Positions 9,540-19,823 of a DNA stretch of 34,725 nt are shown piece by piece. Position 1 is the stretch's first letter. Each line of letters begins with the position of its first letter. Below the pieces are notes generated by a model. That model was given only the letters and a program-made list of their open reading frames with translations. It was not told the DNA's origin and did no database searches. Source of the DNA: an uncultured Rhodospirillaceae bacterium (GTDB lineage Bacteria > Pseudomonadota > Alphaproteobacteria > Rhodospirillales > Magnetospirillaceae); assembly GCA_903941105.1 (NCBI GenBank), contig CAJANL010000276.1, forward strand, positions 1-34,725. The letters are read 5' to 3'. The position numbers and the translations under genes were made by a program.

Positions 9540-10589
9540 CTACCAGCCGTACTTCGCCGCCATGGCGGGGTCCTTCTCCGCCACCCGGCGGGCGAGGTCG
9601 ACGATGACCTTGGCCTGTTTCCAAGTGGCATCGTCCTGCATCTTGCCGTCGATCATCACCGCGCCGGTGCCGTCGGGCATGGCGTCGAGGATCTTCTTGG
9701 CGAACAGCGCCTCGCCCACATCGGGGCTGAACACCGTCTTGGCGATGTCGATCTGGCTGGGGTGCAGGCTCCAGCCGCCGGCGCAGCCGAGCAGGAAGGC
9801 GTTGCGGAACTGGGCCTCGCAGGCGGCGGAATCCGAGAAATCGCCGAACGGGCCATAGAACGCCTTGATGCCGGCCGCCTGGCAGGCGTCCACCATCTTG
9901 GCCACGGTGTAGTGCCACAGGTCCTGCTGGAACAGGGTGCGGTCGGCGCGGCCCTCGGCGGCATCCTCCAGCACGCCGTAGAACGGATGGCCGCCGCCGA
10001 CCCGGGTGGTCTTCATGCCGCGGCTGGCGGCGAGGTCGGCGGGGCCGAGGCTCATGCCGTGCATGCGCGGGGAGGCCTGGGCGATGGCGGCGATGTTCTC
10101 GACCCCCAGCGCCGTCTCCAGGATGGCATGGATCAGGATCGGCCGCTTGACGGCGTGCCTGGCCTCCAACTGGGCCAACAGCTGATCGAGGTAATGGATG
10201 TCCCACGGCCCCTCGACCTTGGGCAGCATCACCACGTCGACCTTATTGCCGGCCTCGGCGACGATGGTGGTGACGTCGTCGAGGAACCACGGGCTGTTGA
10301 GGCAGTTGACGCGGCTCCACAGGCCGGTGCCGGGATTGTCCCAGGCCTTCGCCACCTCGACGAAGCCGGCGCGGGCGGCGTCCTTGGCATCGGCCGGGAT
10401 GGCGTCCTCCAGATTGCCCAGCAACACGTCGACCTGACGGCCGATCTCGGGCGCCTTGGCGCGCATCTTCTCGATGTGCGGCGGGAAGAAATGGATCATC
10501 CGCTCCAGCCGCACCGGCAGCTCGCGATAGGGCTGCGGCGCGCCGATGGCCAGGGGCTCGAAGAACTTACGGGGCGGCTTGGTGGTCAT
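9540..10589 (-). CDS. HpcH/HpaI aldolase/citrate lyase family protein, malyl-CoA lyase-like
   Basis: The protein has 349 residues from the ATG at 10589, which has AGAGGA upstream; an upstream TTG would add 14. It shows the CitE/malyl-CoA lyase fold markers: [10 protein letters not shown] (metal-binding acidic residues), [38 protein letters not shown], and the C-terminal YGPFGDFSD and [11 protein letters not shown]. The GPFGDFSD and HPSQ blocks closely resemble alphaproteobacterial malyl-CoA lyases. Those cleave malyl-CoA or methylmalyl-CoA to glyoxylate plus acetyl- or propionyl-CoA, as in the ethylmalonyl-CoA pathway. The N-terminus is longer than in malyl-CoA lyases I recall, so a thioesterase or related CoA-lyase role is possible. 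It lies 80 bases downstream of glnD on the same strand. Confidence 0.85.
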   Translation of the reverse strand: MTTKPPRKFFEPLAIGAPQPYRELPVRLERMIHFFPPHIEKMRAKAPEIGRQVDVLLGNLEDAIPADAKDAARAGFVEVAKAWDNPGTGLWSRVNCLNSPWFLDDVTTIVAEAGNKVDVVMLPKVEGPWDIHYLDQLLAQLEARHAVKRPILIHAILETALGVENIAAIAQASPRMHGMSLGPADLAASRGMKTTRVGGGHPFYGVLEDAAEGRADRTLFQQDLWHYTVAKMVDACQAAGIKAFYGPFGDFSDSAACEAQFRNAFLLGCAGGWSLHPSQIDIAKTVFSPDVGEALFAKKILDAMPDGTGAVMIDGKMQDDATWKQAKVIVDLARRVAEKDPAMAAKYGW

Positions 10590-10644
10590 GACGGCGCAAT
10601 CCTCTTGCGGGGGGAGGCGGTTGGCCGGCAATAATGCTGCGTCA

Positions 10645-10659
10645 TTGTGCGGCGCACAA
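10645..10659. promoter_or_regulatory. 15-bp palindrome between glnD and the lyase gene
   Basis: TTGTGC, GGC, GCACAA is a perfect dyad with 6-base arms, about 56 bases upstream of the lyase ATG. The length and symmetry suit an operator for a dimeric repressor. It could also be a weak glnD terminator, but no T-run follows on the minus strand. Confidence 0.35.
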
Positions 10660-10669
10660 GTGGGAAAAC

Positions 10670-13447
10670 CTACTCCGCCACCTTGGCCTCGGCGGCCTTG
10701 GATGCCGGTTCCTCCAGGGCGCGGAACAGGGCGTCCTTGACCTCGGCCAGCTTGCGCTCATGCTCGACCTTGAGGCCGAAGACGTCCTTGAGGTAGAACA
10801 CATCCACCACCCGCTCGCCATAAGTGGAGATGTGGGCCGAGGTGATCTGCAGGCCCAGGCGGGTCATGGCGGCGGTCAGGTCGTAGAGCAGCCCAGGCCG
10901 GTCGCGACCGTTGACCTCCAGCACGGTGTGGGTGCGCGAGGCCTTGTTGTCGACGATGACGCGGGGCGGCACCTTGAAGACATGGGCCCGGCTGGGCAGC
11001 TTGCCCTTGCGCGCCGCCAATTCGCGATCGAGGCGCATGCGGCCGGACAACACCTGCTCGACGGCGGCGGCCAGCTTGGCCAGCTTGGATGGGCTGTCGA
11101 AGGCGCCGCCCTCGGAATCCTGGATGCAGAAGCTGTCCAGCGCCATGCCGTTGGCCAGGGTGATGATCTTGGCGTCGACGATATTGGCGCCCGACACCGC
11201 CATGGCACCGGCGATCTGCGAGAACAGGCCGGGATGGTCGCCGGTATAGACGATGATTTCGGTGACGGCGCGCTGGCCGTCGACCCTTGAATCCACGGTG
11301 AGCGGCGCCCCGGTGATCTCGGCCTCGCGCACCAGACGGGCGTGGCGCTGGTGGGTGGCGGCGTCGAACGAGGTCCAATAGGTGGGATAGCCGCGGGCGA
11401 GATGGGCCTCGACGTCGGCGGCCGGCCAACCGGCGTGGCCCAGCTCGGCGGCCAGAGTCTCCTGGGCGTTCCTGACCCGGGCGTCGCGGGCATGGGCGAC
11501 CGTCAGGCCGCCGGTCATCACCTCTTCGGCGCGCAGGTAAAGTTCGCGCAGCAATCCGGCCTTCCAGGCGTTCCACACCGTCGGCCCCACGGCGCGGATA
11601 TCGGCGACGGTGAGCAGCAGCAACTGGCGCAGGCGCTCGGGGCTTTGGACCACGGCGGCGAAGTCCGAGATGGTCTTGGGGTCGTCGATGTCGCGCTTGA
11701 AGGCGATGCGGCTCATCAGCAGGTGCTGGCGTACGCACCACGCCGCCGTCTCGGTCTCGGCGTCGGTCAGCCCGAAGCGCGGCCCCAGCTTCATCGCCAC
11801 CTCGGCGCCGAGCAGGGAATGGTCGCCGTTGCGGCCCTTGGCGATGTCGTGCAGGAACACCGCCAGATAGAGCGCCCGGCGCGACGCCACCTTGTGGATG
11901 ATCTCGGACGAGGTCGGCACCTCGTCGGTCAGTTCGCCCTGCTCGATGGAGTGCAGGATACCGATGGCCCGGATGGTGTGCTCGTCGACGGTGTAGACGT
12001 GGTACATGTCGTACTGCATCTGCGCCACCACCCGGCCGAAGTCGGGGACGAAGCGGCCCAGCACGCCGGCCTCGTTCATATGGCGCAGCGCCACCTCGGG
12101 ATTCTTCTTCGAGGTCAGCATGGCGACGAACAGCCGGTTGGCCTCGGGGTCCTGGCGCATCTTGGCGTCGATGCGCTTGAGGTTGCGGTGCACCAGATCG
12201 GCGGCCTTGGGATGGATGTCGACGTCGTGTTCCAGCGCGGTGTGGAACAGGCGGATCATCGCCACCGGGTCCTTCTCGAACTGGTCGTCGGCGGTGACCG
12301 TCAGGCGGTCGCCGTCCAGCTTGAAGCCGTTGATGGTGGAGCGCTTGAGGAACAGCAGGCTGCTCAGCCGCAGCTTGGGCTTACGCTTCTGCTGCTCCTC
12401 GGCGATGGCACAGAACAGGCGCACCAGATCGCCGACATCCTTGGCGATCAGGAAGTAGTGCTTCATGAAGCGCTCGACGCCGCGCGAGCCGGCTCGGTCG
12501 GCATAGCCCATGCGCTTGGCGATTTCCTGCTGCACGTCGAAGGTCAGGCGTTCCTCGGCGCGGCCGGTCACGTAGTGCAGGTGGCAGCGCACCGTCCACA
12601 GGAAGGCCTGCGACTTGGTGAAGCGGGTGGCGGCGTCCTTGCTGATCACCCCCATCTCGACCAACTGGCCCACGTCCTTGACCCGGTAGAGATACTTGGC
12701 GATCCAGTACAGGGTATGGAGATCGCGCAGGCCGCCCTTGCCCTCCTTGACGTTGGGCTCCAGCACGTAGCGCGAATCGCCCATCTGCTTGAGGCGGGCC
12801 TCGCGTTCGGCCAGCTTGGAGTCGACGAATTCGTCGGCGGTGCTGGCCATGACTTCATTGCGGAAACGGGTCTGCAGGTCGAAGAACAGCGACTGCTCGC
12901 CCCACAGCCAGCGGGCTTCGAGCAGGGCGGTGCGGATGGTGAAGTCGGCGCGGGCGTGCTTGACGCATTCCTCGGGGGTGCGGGTCGAGTGCCCCACCGT
13001 CAGCCCCATGTCCCACAGCATGTAGAGGATGTATTCCACCAGCTGCTCATGCCAGGGGGTGCGCTTGTAGGGCAGCAGGAACAGGATGTCGATATCGGAC
13101 TGCGGGCTGAGTTCGCCGCGGCCATAGCCGCCCACCGCCACCAGGCTCATGGCCTCGCCGGCGGTGCGCACGCCCTGTCCGAACTCGTTCTCGGCGGCGT
13201 AGTCGTGGACGGTGCGCACCAGCTGGTCGATGAGGAAGCAATTCTGCTTCACCACCTCGGTGCCGTCGCCCTTGATGTCGAAGCGGCGGCGCACCTCGGC
13301 GCGCCCCTGGGCCAGGGCGTCCTTGAAGACATCGAGCACGCGGGCGCGCCGCTTGTGCTTGGGAAGATCCTCGGGGTCCAGCGCCGCCAGCCGCGCCACC
13401 AGGGCGCGGCGGTCCACGATGCTGCGCTGGTCGTGAATTTTGCTCAT
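10670..13447 (-). CDS. glnD: [Protein-PII] uridylyltransferase/uridylyl-removing enzyme
   Basis: GlnD senses glutamine and adds or removes UMP on PII proteins, setting nitrogen status. The 925-residue length is typical. An N-terminal nucleotidyltransferase domain carries GGYGRGEL followed by SDIDILFL (D118 and D120 bind metal). A central HD hydrolase domain has H533-D534 in [14 protein letters not shown], which performs deuridylylation. Two C-terminal ACT domains begin near residues 727 ([14 protein letters not shown]) and 841 ([12 protein letters not shown]) and bind glutamine. All catalytic motifs are intact. The next minus-strand gene upstream is the TlpA-like gene, 77 bases away. No PII or glutamine synthetase gene lies in the window. 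Confidence 0.97.
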   Translation of the reverse strand: MSKIHDQRSIVDRRALVARLAALDPEDLPKHKRRARVLDVFKDALAQGRAEVRRRFDIKGDGTEVVKQNCFLIDQLVRTVHDYAAENEFGQGVRTAGEAMSLVAVGGYGRGELSPQSDIDILFLLPYKRTPWHEQLVEYILYMLWDMGLTVGHSTRTPEECVKHARADFTIRTALLEARWLWGEQSLFFDLQTRFRNEVMASTADEFVDSKLAEREARLKQMGDSRYVLEPNVKEGKGGLRDLHTLYWIAKYLYRVKDVGQLVEMGVISKDAATRFTKSQAFLWTVRCHLHYVTGRAEERLTFDVQQEIAKRMGYADRAGSRGVERFMKHYFLIAKDVGDLVRLFCAIAEEQQKRKPKLRLSSLLFLKRSTINGFKLDGDRLTVTADDQFEKDPVAMIRLFHTALEHDVDIHPKAADLVHRNLKRIDAKMRQDPEANRLFVAMLTSKKNPEVALRHMNEAGVLGRFVPDFGRVVAQMQYDMYHVYTVDEHTIRAIGILHSIEQGELTDEVPTSSEIIHKVASRRALYLAVFLHDIAKGRNGDHSLLGAEVAMKLGPRFGLTDAETETAAWCVRQHLLMSRIAFKRDIDDPKTISDFAAVVQSPERLRQLLLLTVADIRAVGPTVWNAWKAGLLRELYLRAEEVMTGGLTVAHARDARVRNAQETLAAELGHAGWPAADVEAHLARGYPTYWTSFDAATHQRHARLVREAEITGAPLTVDSRVDGQRAVTEIIVYTGDHPGLFSQIAGAMAVSGANIVDAKIITLANGMALDSFCIQDSEGGAFDSPSKLAKLAAAVEQVLSGRMRLDRELAARKGKLPSRAHVFKVPPRVIVDNKASRTHTVLEVNGRDRPGLLYDLTAAMTRLGLQITSAHISTYGERVVDVFYLKDVFGLKVEHERKLAEVKDALFRALEEPASKAAEAKVAE

Positions 13448-13524
13448 ACCGGATTATATGAGGGCATCCGCATCGACCGCCAGCCGATTCGGCACCGCCA
13501 TAGGTTGCCTGCGAATTAGGCAGG

Positions 13525-14112
13525 TCAGCCGGGCTCGGCCATCAGCGCGGTGATCTCCGCCACTACCGCGCGGTCGGTCCACGGAAAGCCGCCGACGCCC
13601 GTCCAGGCGACGCGGCCCTCGGCGTCCACCAGCATGGAGGCGGGCAGCAGCGGCGCGCCGGACTTGGCCGCCGGAGTGGCGTAGGCCGCGAGATGGCCGA
13701 GCCCGTGGCGCTGGTACCACTGGCGCACCAGGGCCGTTCCGGCCGCGTCCACCGACACCGCCACAACTTGGAAGCGCGCGCCGCCCAGGCTGTCCTGCAA
13801 GGCGTCGAGCTCCGGCATCTCGGCGGTACAGGGCGGGCACCAGGTGGCCCAGATGTTGACCAGCACCACCCGGCCGCGGAACTCGGCCAAGGCCCGCGCC
13901 CGGCCGTCGCCGTCGGTGAACTCCAGCACCGGCGCCGGCCGGCGCTCGGGCGCCGGCGACAGCGCCACCCGCTCGACGCTTTCGGAGGAGAACGAACCGG
14001 TGTAGCTTAGGCGCCGGCCCGCCCAGCGGCCCGCCAGGTCAGCCGTCACCGCCAGCAATACCACGGCGGCGAGGATGAGAACGGCAAGTCTGAGGCGGGG
14101 CCAATTGGTCAT
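13525..14112 (-). CDS. TlpA-like membrane-anchored thioredoxin
   Basis: The protein has 195 residues from the ATG at 14112. An uncleaved-looking N-terminal helix (about 8-25, rich in Leu, Val and Ala) anchors it with the catalytic domain in the periplasm. The thioredoxin fold carries W91-C92-P-P-C95, preceded by VVLVNIWAT, and a later ASMLVDAEGRV strand next to the expected cis-Pro. TlpA and ResA proteins reduce periplasmic disulfides, often for cytochrome c or oxidase assembly; the substrate here is unknown. A start 15 codons earlier would run into argH, so I prefer 14112, which leaves a 20-base divergent gap with argH. Coupling to argH may be only positional. Confidence 0.88.
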   Translation of the reverse strand: MTNWPRLRLAVLILAAVVLLAVTADLAGRWAGRRLSYTGSFSSESVERVALSPAPERRPAPVLEFTDGDGRARALAEFRGRVVLVNIWATWCPPCTAEMPELDALQDSLGGARFQVVAVSVDAAGTALVRQWYQRHGLGHLAAYATPAAKSGAPLLPASMLVDAEGRVAWTGVGGFPWTDRAVVAEITALMAEPG

Positions 14113-14132
14113 AGCGCGAGTTACCGGGTTCC

Positions 14133-15548
14133 ATGAGCGATAAACATCAGGCCGCATCCCCTTCCGCCGCCGCCTCCCAGATGTGGGGCGGACGCTTCGC
14201 CGGTGGGCCGGCCGCCATCATGCAGCGCATCAACGCCTCCATCGACTTCGACCGGCGGCTCTATGCCCAGGATATCCGGGGCTCCAAGGCCCACTGCCGC
14301 ATGCTGGTGCGCCAAAATATCATCCTGCCCGAGGATGGCGAGACCATTCTGGCCGGCCTCGACGCCGTGCTGGCCGAGATCGACGCCGGCAACTTTCCCT
14401 TCCGCACCGAGCTGGAAGACATCCACATGAATGTCGAGGCCCGGCTGGCCGAGATCGTCGGCGAGGCGGCGGGGCGGCTGCACACCGCGCGTTCGCGCAA
14501 CGATCAGGTGGCCACCGACTTCCGCCTGTGGGTGCGCGACGCCATGGACGGCATGGACGCGGCGTTGCAGGGCCTGCAGGCGGCGCTGATCGAGCGCGCG
14601 CTCCAGCACGCCGCCACGGTGATGCCGGGCTTCACCCATCTGCAGGCGGCGCAGCCGGTCACCTTCGGCCACCACCTGCTGGCCTATGTGGAGATGGTGG
14701 GCCGCGACCGCGGCCGCCTGGCCGACGCCCGCCGCCGCCTCAACGAGAGCCCGCTGGGCTCGGCGGCGCTGGCCGGCACCTCGTTCCCCATCGACCGCCA
14801 TTCCACCGCCACCGAGCTGGGCTTCGAGCGGCCGATGGCCAATTCGCTGGACGGCGTTTCGGATCGCGACTTCGCCCTGGAGTTCATGGCCGCCTGCGCC
14901 ATCGCCGCCGTGCACCTGTCGCGGCTGGCCGAGGAACTGGTGATCTGGACCAGCGCCCAGTTCCGCTTCGTCACCCTGTCGGACGCCTTCACCACCGGCT
15001 CGTCCATCATGCCGCAGAAGCGCAACCCCGACGCCGCCGAGCTGATCCGCGCCAAGACCGGTCGGGTGATCGGCGACCTCACCGCCCTGCTGGTGGTCAT
15101 GAAGGGGCTGCCGCTGGCCTATTCCAAGGACATGCAGGACGACAAGGAGCCCACCTTCGAGGCCGCCGACACCATGGAGCTGGCCATCGCCGCCATGACC
15201 GGCATGGTGTGGGACCTGACGGTCAACGAAAGTGTGATGAAGGCCGCGGCCGGGGCCGGTTTCACCACCGCCACCGACATCGCCGACTGGTGCGTCCGCG
15301 CCCTGAAGATGCCGTTCCGCCGCGCCCACCACGTCGCCGGCTCGCTGGTCAAGCTGGCCGAGGACAAGGGTTGCGGCCTGGAAGACCTGACGCTGGACGA
15401 GATGCGGACCGTCGAGCCCGGCCTGACCGCCGAGGCGCTAGCGGTGCTGACGGTGGACAGCTCGGTGGACAGCCGCACCAGCTTCGGCGGCACCGCCCCC
15501 GCGCGGGTGCGCGAGGCCGCCCTCGCCGCCAGGGCGCGGTTCCTGTGA
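14133..15548 (+). CDS. argH: Argininosuccinate lyase
   Basis: This enzyme splits argininosuccinate into arginine and fumarate, the last step of arginine synthesis. The 471-residue protein belongs to the fumarase/aspartase superfamily. The signature [12 protein letters not shown] contains the catalytic Ser at about S290. Other family blocks are MWGGRF near the N-terminus, [24 protein letters not shown] and [11 protein letters not shown]. It begins a plus-strand series with lptM and lysA. Only 20 bases separate it from the divergent TlpA-like gene, so the two promoters must overlap the gene starts. Confidence 0.97.
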   Translation: MSDKHQAASPSAAASQMWGGRFAGGPAAIMQRINASIDFDRRLYAQDIRGSKAHCRMLVRQNIILPEDGETILAGLDAVLAEIDAGNFPFRTELEDIHMNVEARLAEIVGEAAGRLHTARSRNDQVATDFRLWVRDAMDGMDAALQGLQAALIERALQHAATVMPGFTHLQAAQPVTFGHHLLAYVEMVGRDRGRLADARRRLNESPLGSAALAGTSFPIDRHSTATELGFERPMANSLDGVSDRDFALEFMAACAIAAVHLSRLAEELVIWTSAQFRFVTLSDAFTTGSSIMPQKRNPDAAELIRAKTGRVIGDLTALLVVMKGLPLAYSKDMQDDKEPTFEAADTMELAIAAMTGMVWDLTVNESVMKAAAGAGFTTATDIADWCVRALKMPFRRAHHVAGSLVKLAEDKGCGLEDLTLDEMRTVEPGLTAEALAVLTVDSSVDSRTSFGGTAPARVREAALAARARFL

Positions 15549-15568
15549 ATGTGACCAAGGGGGTACCC

Positions 15569-15844
15569 ATGATACGAAGGCTGGTTCTGCTGCTGGTGGC
15601 CGTCGGGCTGGCTCTGCCGCTGGCCGGCTGCGGGCGCAAGTCGACGCCGCAGCCCGCCGAGGGGGCGTTCTACCCGTTCAAGTATCCCTATACGCCCTTC
15701 CCCAAGACCCAGGAGGAGCTGAACGCCGAGAAGCAGCCGCGCCCCGCCGCCGACGGCGAGGAATTCTCCCCGCCCGAGCAACGCCTGCCCACCAAGCCGT
15801 TCGAGCTCGAACATCCCGCCGCCAGGACCGAACCCACCCGATGA
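15569..15844 (+). CDS. lptM: Small lipoprotein (LptM/YifL-like)
   Basis: This 91-residue lipoprotein precursor has a hydrophobic signal (VLLLVAVGLALPLAGC) with lipobox LAGC; the Cys at about position 20 would be lipidated. The mature part is short and Pro-rich (FYPFKYPYTPFPKTQEELNAE), as in small lipoproteins found between argH and lysA in many proteobacteria. Enterobacterial LptM assists maturation of the LptDE lipopolysaccharide translocon; that role here is inferred from position and type. GGGG lies before the ATG. The stop overlaps the lysA start as ATGA, so lysA is translationally coupled. Confidence 0.85.
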   Translation: MIRRLVLLLVAVGLALPLAGCGRKSTPQPAEGAFYPFKYPYTPFPKTQEELNAEKQPRPAADGEEFSPPEQRLPTKPFELEHPAARTEPTR

Positions 15845-17115
15845 ACCACTTCGATTATGTGAATGGCGAGCTTTGCGCCGAGGACGTGCCGCTGTCGCGC
15901 ATCGCCGCCGAGTTGGGCACGCCGTTCTACTGCTACTCCACCGCCACCCTGGTGCGGCACTACACGGTGTTCCGCCAGGCGCTGGAGAAGGCGGGGCTCG
16001 ACGCCACCATCTGCTTCGCGCTCAAGGCCAATCCCAATATCGCCGTGGTGCGCACCCTGGCCGGGCTGGGCGCCGGGGCCGACGTGGTCTCCGAGGGCGA
16101 ACTGCGCCGTGCCCTGGCGGCCGGCGTGCCGGCGGGCCGCATCGTCTTTTCCGGCGTCGGCAAGACACGGCGCGAGCTGGAACTGGCGGTGGCCAAGGGC
16201 ATCATGCAGGTCAACGTCGAGTCTGAGCCCGAACTGCGGGCCTTGTCCGAGGTGGCGGCGGCGCGCGGCGTACGCATGCCCATCTCGCTCAGGGTCAATC
16301 CCGACGTGGATGCCGGCACCCACGCCAAGATCACCACCGGCAAGAAAGAGAACAAGTTCGGCATCGAATGGACGCGGGCGCATGAGGTCTATCGCATCGC
16401 CCGCGAGTTGCCCGGTGTCGAGGTGGTGGGCATCGCCTGCCACATCGGCTCGCAGCTGACCGATGTCGAGCCCTTCCGCCAGGCCTTCTCGCGGGTGCGC
16501 GATCTGGTGGCCATCCTGCGCGCCGACGGCTTCGACATCCGCCGCCTCGACCTGGGCGGCGGGCTGGGAGTGCCCTATGACGCCGCCACCGACCTGCCGC
16601 CGCACCCCGATGACTATGCCGCCGCCATCGCCGGCTCCCTGGGCGACCTCGGCTGCCGCATTGTGCTGGAGCCCGGCCGTCTGCTGGTGGGCAATGCCGG
16701 CGTGCTGGTATCGCGGGTGGTCTATGTCAAGGAGGGTGCCACCCGCAGCTTCGCCATCGTCGACGCCGCCATGAATGACCTGATGCGGCCGGCGCTCTAC
16801 GACGCCCACCACGACATCCAGCCGGTGGCCGAGCCCGCCGCAGGGGCGCCGCGCGCCGAGATCGACGTGGTCGGTCCGGTGTGCGAGACCGGCGACACCT
16901 TCGCCCGCCAGCGCCCGCTGCCGCCGCTCGCCGCCGGCGATCTGGTGGCCTTCCGCACCGCCGGGGCCTATGGCGCCGCCATGTCCTCGACCTATAACTC
17001 CCGCCTGCTGGTGCCGGAAGTCCTGGTCAACGGGCATGGCTTTGCGGTGGTGCGCGCCCGCCCCACATACGAGGACATGCTGGCCCTGGAAGCACTGCCG
17101 GACTGGCTGGAGTAG
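15841..17115 (+). CDS. lysA: Diaminopimelate decarboxylase
   Basis: This enzyme converts meso-diaminopimelate to lysine with PLP, the last step of lysine synthesis. The 424-residue protein has the alanine-racemase-type barrel. The PLP lysine is K62 in FALKANPN. Further motifs are ADVVSEGEL, the His of HIGSQ, LGGGLG, the phosphate-binding EPGRLLVG, and the active-site Cys in GPVCETGDTF from the partner subunit. Length and motifs are standard. The ATG overlaps the lptM stop by four bases. A strong inverted repeat follows the stop and may end the transcript. Confidence 0.97.
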   Translation: MNHFDYVNGELCAEDVPLSRIAAELGTPFYCYSTATLVRHYTVFRQALEKAGLDATICFALKANPNIAVVRTLAGLGAGADVVSEGELRRALAAGVPAGRIVFSGVGKTRRELELAVAKGIMQVNVESEPELRALSEVAAARGVRMPISLRVNPDVDAGTHAKITTGKKENKFGIEWTRAHEVYRIARELPGVEVVGIACHIGSQLTDVEPFRQAFSRVRDLVAILRADGFDIRRLDLGGGLGVPYDAATDLPPHPDDYAAAIAGSLGDLGCRIVLEPGRLLVGNAGVLVSRVVYVKEGATRSFAIVDAAMNDLMRPALYDAHHDIQPVAEPAAGAPRAEIDVVGPVCETGDTFARQRPLPPLAAGDLVAFRTAGAYGAAMSSTYNSRLLVPEVLVNGHGFAVVRARPTYEDMLALEALPDWLE

Positions 17116-17119
17116 AGTC

Positions 17120-17173
17120 TGGAGCGCGGGCGTCCCGTCCGCTTGCCACGACAGGAGGGACGCCCGCGCTCCA
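17120..17173. repeat. Long inverted repeat between lysA and the DUF4175 gene
   Basis: Left arm 17120-17136 (TGGAGCGCGGGCGTCCC) and right arm 17157-17173 are perfect 17-base complements around a 20-base loop. Similar GGAGCGCGGGCGTCCC palindromes are scattered through many GC-rich genomes and, when translated, yield spurious GRDARAP peptides. It begins 4 bases after the lysA stop and ends 17 bases before the next ATG, so it could end or stabilise the lysA mRNA. Confidence 0.8.
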
Positions 17174-17190
17174 AGCCGGCTGAGGAACCG

Positions 17191-19581
17191 ATGCACGACA
17201 CGCCCTCTCCCAGCCTTGAGCGACGTCTTCGCCTCGCCCGTCTGGCGCTGCTGTGGGAGCGCCTGTGGCCGGCGGCGGTGCCGGCCCTGTCGCTGCTGGC
17301 CGTCTTCGCGGCGCTGGGCCTGTTCGACGTGCTGCCGCTGCTGCCGGGATGGCTGCACGGTCTGGTGCTGGCCGCATTCGCCGCCGGGGCCGGCTTCCTC
17401 GCTTGGCGCGCCGTCTCGATTGTCCGGCCGGGCGACGACGAGGCGGCCCGCCGGCTGGAGCGCGATTCCGGCATGGCGCACCGGCCGCTGGCCGCCCTCG
17501 GCGACCGCCTGGCCGCCGGGGCCGATGACGCCATGGCCAAGGCGCTGTGGCAATTGCACCTTCACCGCATGGCCGAATTGGCCGACCGCCTACGGGTGGG
17601 ATGGCCGTCGCCCGGGATGCCGGCCCGCGACCCCTGGGGCTATCGCTTCGCCGCCCTGCTGCTGCTGGTCATCGCCCTGGCCGGCGGCACCGCCGACCTC
17701 CATGGTCGGCTGGCCCGCGCCATGACCCCGGCCATCGGCCCCGGCGGCCCGCCGCCGCTGCTGGAGGTCTGGCTGACCCCGCCGGCCTATACCGGCGTCG
17801 CCCCGGTGGCGCTGAAGCCCGGGACGACACAAGAGATGGCGGTTCCGGCGGGCAGCACGGTGCTGGCGGTGCTGGCGGGCGGTTGGGGCTCCGCCCGGCT
17901 GACGGTGGACGGTCACGCCATCCCGTTCCAGCGCGAAGGTGACGAGACCCAGCGGCTGGAAACCCGCCTCGATGCCGGACGACGGCTCGGAATCGAGCAG
18001 GGCTGGCGCACCGTGGCGCAATGGCCGATCCAGGTGGTCCGTGACGCGCTGCCCTCCATCACCTTTGCCGGCCCCATCGAGGCGGGCGAGCGCGGCCGCC
18101 TCGCCATTCCCGCCGAGGCGTCGGACGATTATGGGCTGGACAAGGCCTGGGTGACGGCCCGCCGCGTCGACGCGGTCGACGACGAAACGCTCACCATCGA
18201 GCTGCCGCTGCCCGCCGGCCGCCCCCACGCCGCCCGCCTGGACGGTTGGCACGACCTCACCGCCCACCCCTGGGCCGGCCTGCCGGTGACCATGACCCCC
18301 TCGGCGGCCGACGCCCTGGGGCAGGTGGGCAGCGGCGAGGCGGTCACCGTCACCCTGCCCGAACGCCACTTCAGCCAGCCGGTGGCCCGCGCCCTGGTGG
18401 AAAGGCGCCGTCTGGTGACCGAGGACCCCTGGAACGGGCCGCCGGTGTCACGGTTCCTGGCGGCGCTGCTGAGCGAGCCAGAATCCTACGGCGGCGACAA
18501 GACGGTGGCACTGGCGCTGGAGGTGGCGCGGCGGGTGCTGCTCGATCCCGAGAGCCTCGACCTGACCGAGGTGCAGGACCTGTTGTGGAGTGCGGCGCTG
18601 CGCATCGAGGATGGCGACCTCGCCAGCGCCGAACGCGCCCTGGAGGACAGCCGCCGCGAGCTCGATCAGGCGCTGGCCGACGGCGCCTCGGCCGAGGAGG
18701 TGCAGCACCTGCTCGACACCTTCCAGGCGGCGGTGGAGCGCTATCTCGATGCGCTGGCTGAGCAGTTGGCCCGCAGCGGTGCCCCGCCGCCGCAAGGGGG
18801 CGAGCTGTTGTCCGACCAGGAGTTGTCCCAGATGATGGAGGGCATGCGCGGGCTGGCCGAAACCGGCAACCGCGAGGCGCTGCGTCAGATGCTGGGCGAC
18901 CTGCGGCAGATGCTGGAAAGCCTGCAGGCGGCAAGCCCGCGCCAACCGGGGGCCGGTGACGAGGCCTTGCGGCAGTTGGGCGAGGTGTCGCGGCGGCAAC
19001 GGGAGATGCTGGACGAGGCCTTCCGCAAGTCGCGCCCCGACACGCCGCCCAGCCTCGACGGCGACGAAGACGGCGCCACCCCGGCTCCAGCCCCCCAGGC
19101 CAAGCCGGGCGGCGACGGCAGCCGCGCCGCGGCGACGCAGGAGCAACTCCGCCGTGCCCTGGGCGAGATCGGCCGCACCCTCGGCCAAGCCATGGGCGGC
19201 AAGGCCCCGCCGTCGCTCGACGAGGCGGGACAGGCCATGGCAGGCGCCGCCGGCAGCCTGTCACGCAACGCCTGGGGGTCGGCCGCCGAACAGCAGGGCG
19301 AGGCGCTGCGACTGATGCGCGAGGGCGCCCGCGAGGCGATGCAGGCCATGGAGGCGCAGGGCCGCGGCTCCGGCCGCCTCGGACTGGTGCCGCGCGACCC
19401 CTTCGGCCGGCCCATGCGCGGCGGCGCCGGCTTCGGCGACGACCACACCACCCGCCTGCCTTCGGGTGGCGACATCCAGCGTGCCCGCCAGATCCTCGAC
19501 GAACTGCGCCGCCGGTCTGGCGAATGGCAGCGGCCGGCCGAGGAGAAGGAGTACCTCAAGCGGTTGCTGCGGCAGTATTAG
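17191..19581 (+). CDS. DUF4175/TIGR02302 family membrane protein
   Basis: The protein has 796 residues from the ATG at 17191, with TGAGGA six bases upstream. Two hydrophobic helices near residues 27-70 and another near 150-168 place the N-terminus in the membrane. A large extracytoplasmic region follows with VWLTPPAYTG and SITFAGPIEAG, typical of this family. The C-terminal third is Gln-, Ala- and Glu-rich and likely helical or coiled-coil, with many QMLGDLRQMLESLQ-type heptads and a short disordered Pro-rich insert. It ends in EEKEYLKRLLRQY, a conserved-looking tail. The family is common in alphaproteobacteria, often beside lysA; its function is unknown, with an envelope role likely. The 242 bases after it show no gene I can support. 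Confidence 0.88.
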   Translation: MHDTPSPSLERRLRLARLALLWERLWPAAVPALSLLAVFAALGLFDVLPLLPGWLHGLVLAAFAAGAGFLAWRAVSIVRPGDDEAARRLERDSGMAHRPLAALGDRLAAGADDAMAKALWQLHLHRMAELADRLRVGWPSPGMPARDPWGYRFAALLLLVIALAGGTADLHGRLARAMTPAIGPGGPPPLLEVWLTPPAYTGVAPVALKPGTTQEMAVPAGSTVLAVLAGGWGSARLTVDGHAIPFQREGDETQRLETRLDAGRRLGIEQGWRTVAQWPIQVVRDALPSITFAGPIEAGERGRLAIPAEASDDYGLDKAWVTARRVDAVDDETLTIELPLPAGRPHAARLDGWHDLTAHPWAGLPVTMTPSAADALGQVGSGEAVTVTLPERHFSQPVARALVERRRLVTEDPWNGPPVSRFLAALLSEPESYGGDKTVALALEVARRVLLDPESLDLTEVQDLLWSAALRIEDGDLASAERALEDSRRELDQALADGASAEEVQHLLDTFQAAVERYLDALAEQLARSGAPPPQGGELLSDQELSQMMEGMRGLAETGNREALRQMLGDLRQMLESLQAASPRQPGAGDEALRQLGEVSRRQREMLDEAFRKSRPDTPPSLDGDEDGATPAPAPQAKPGGDGSRAAATQEQLRRALGEIGRTLGQAMGGKAPPSLDEAGQAMAGAAGSLSRNAWGSAAEQQGEALRLMREGAREAMQAMEAQGRGSGRLGLVPRDPFGRPMRGGAGFGDDHTTRLPSGGDIQRARQILDELRRRSGEWQRPAEEKEYLKRLLRQY

Positions 19582-19823
19582 TTCTACTGCGTCATAAAGT
19601 CGGTCGTTGCGGCATGGATGGAGACTTGGCCTGCTCGACAGGGGGCGAGCGCGGGTCGCCATGGAATGGCCGGCGACAGTGAATGGCGATTTGCGGTGTA
19701 TGTCGAGGATCTTTGCCGGGCGGCTCGGCTACGGCGGAACCCCGGTGATTCACGACCGCGACCGTTTGGCGCGCCAGCCGAGTCAGATCGAGCGTCCGCC
19801 GGTAGTAAGTGAGAACCGTCTAA

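Noticed and set aside
11342-13519. 725-residue open frame on the plus strand opposite glnD
   Set aside because: It is a mirror of glnD produced by G/C-rich third positions: low-complexity His/Gly/Val/Gln-rich translation, no domain, and the minus-strand gene has all its motifs.
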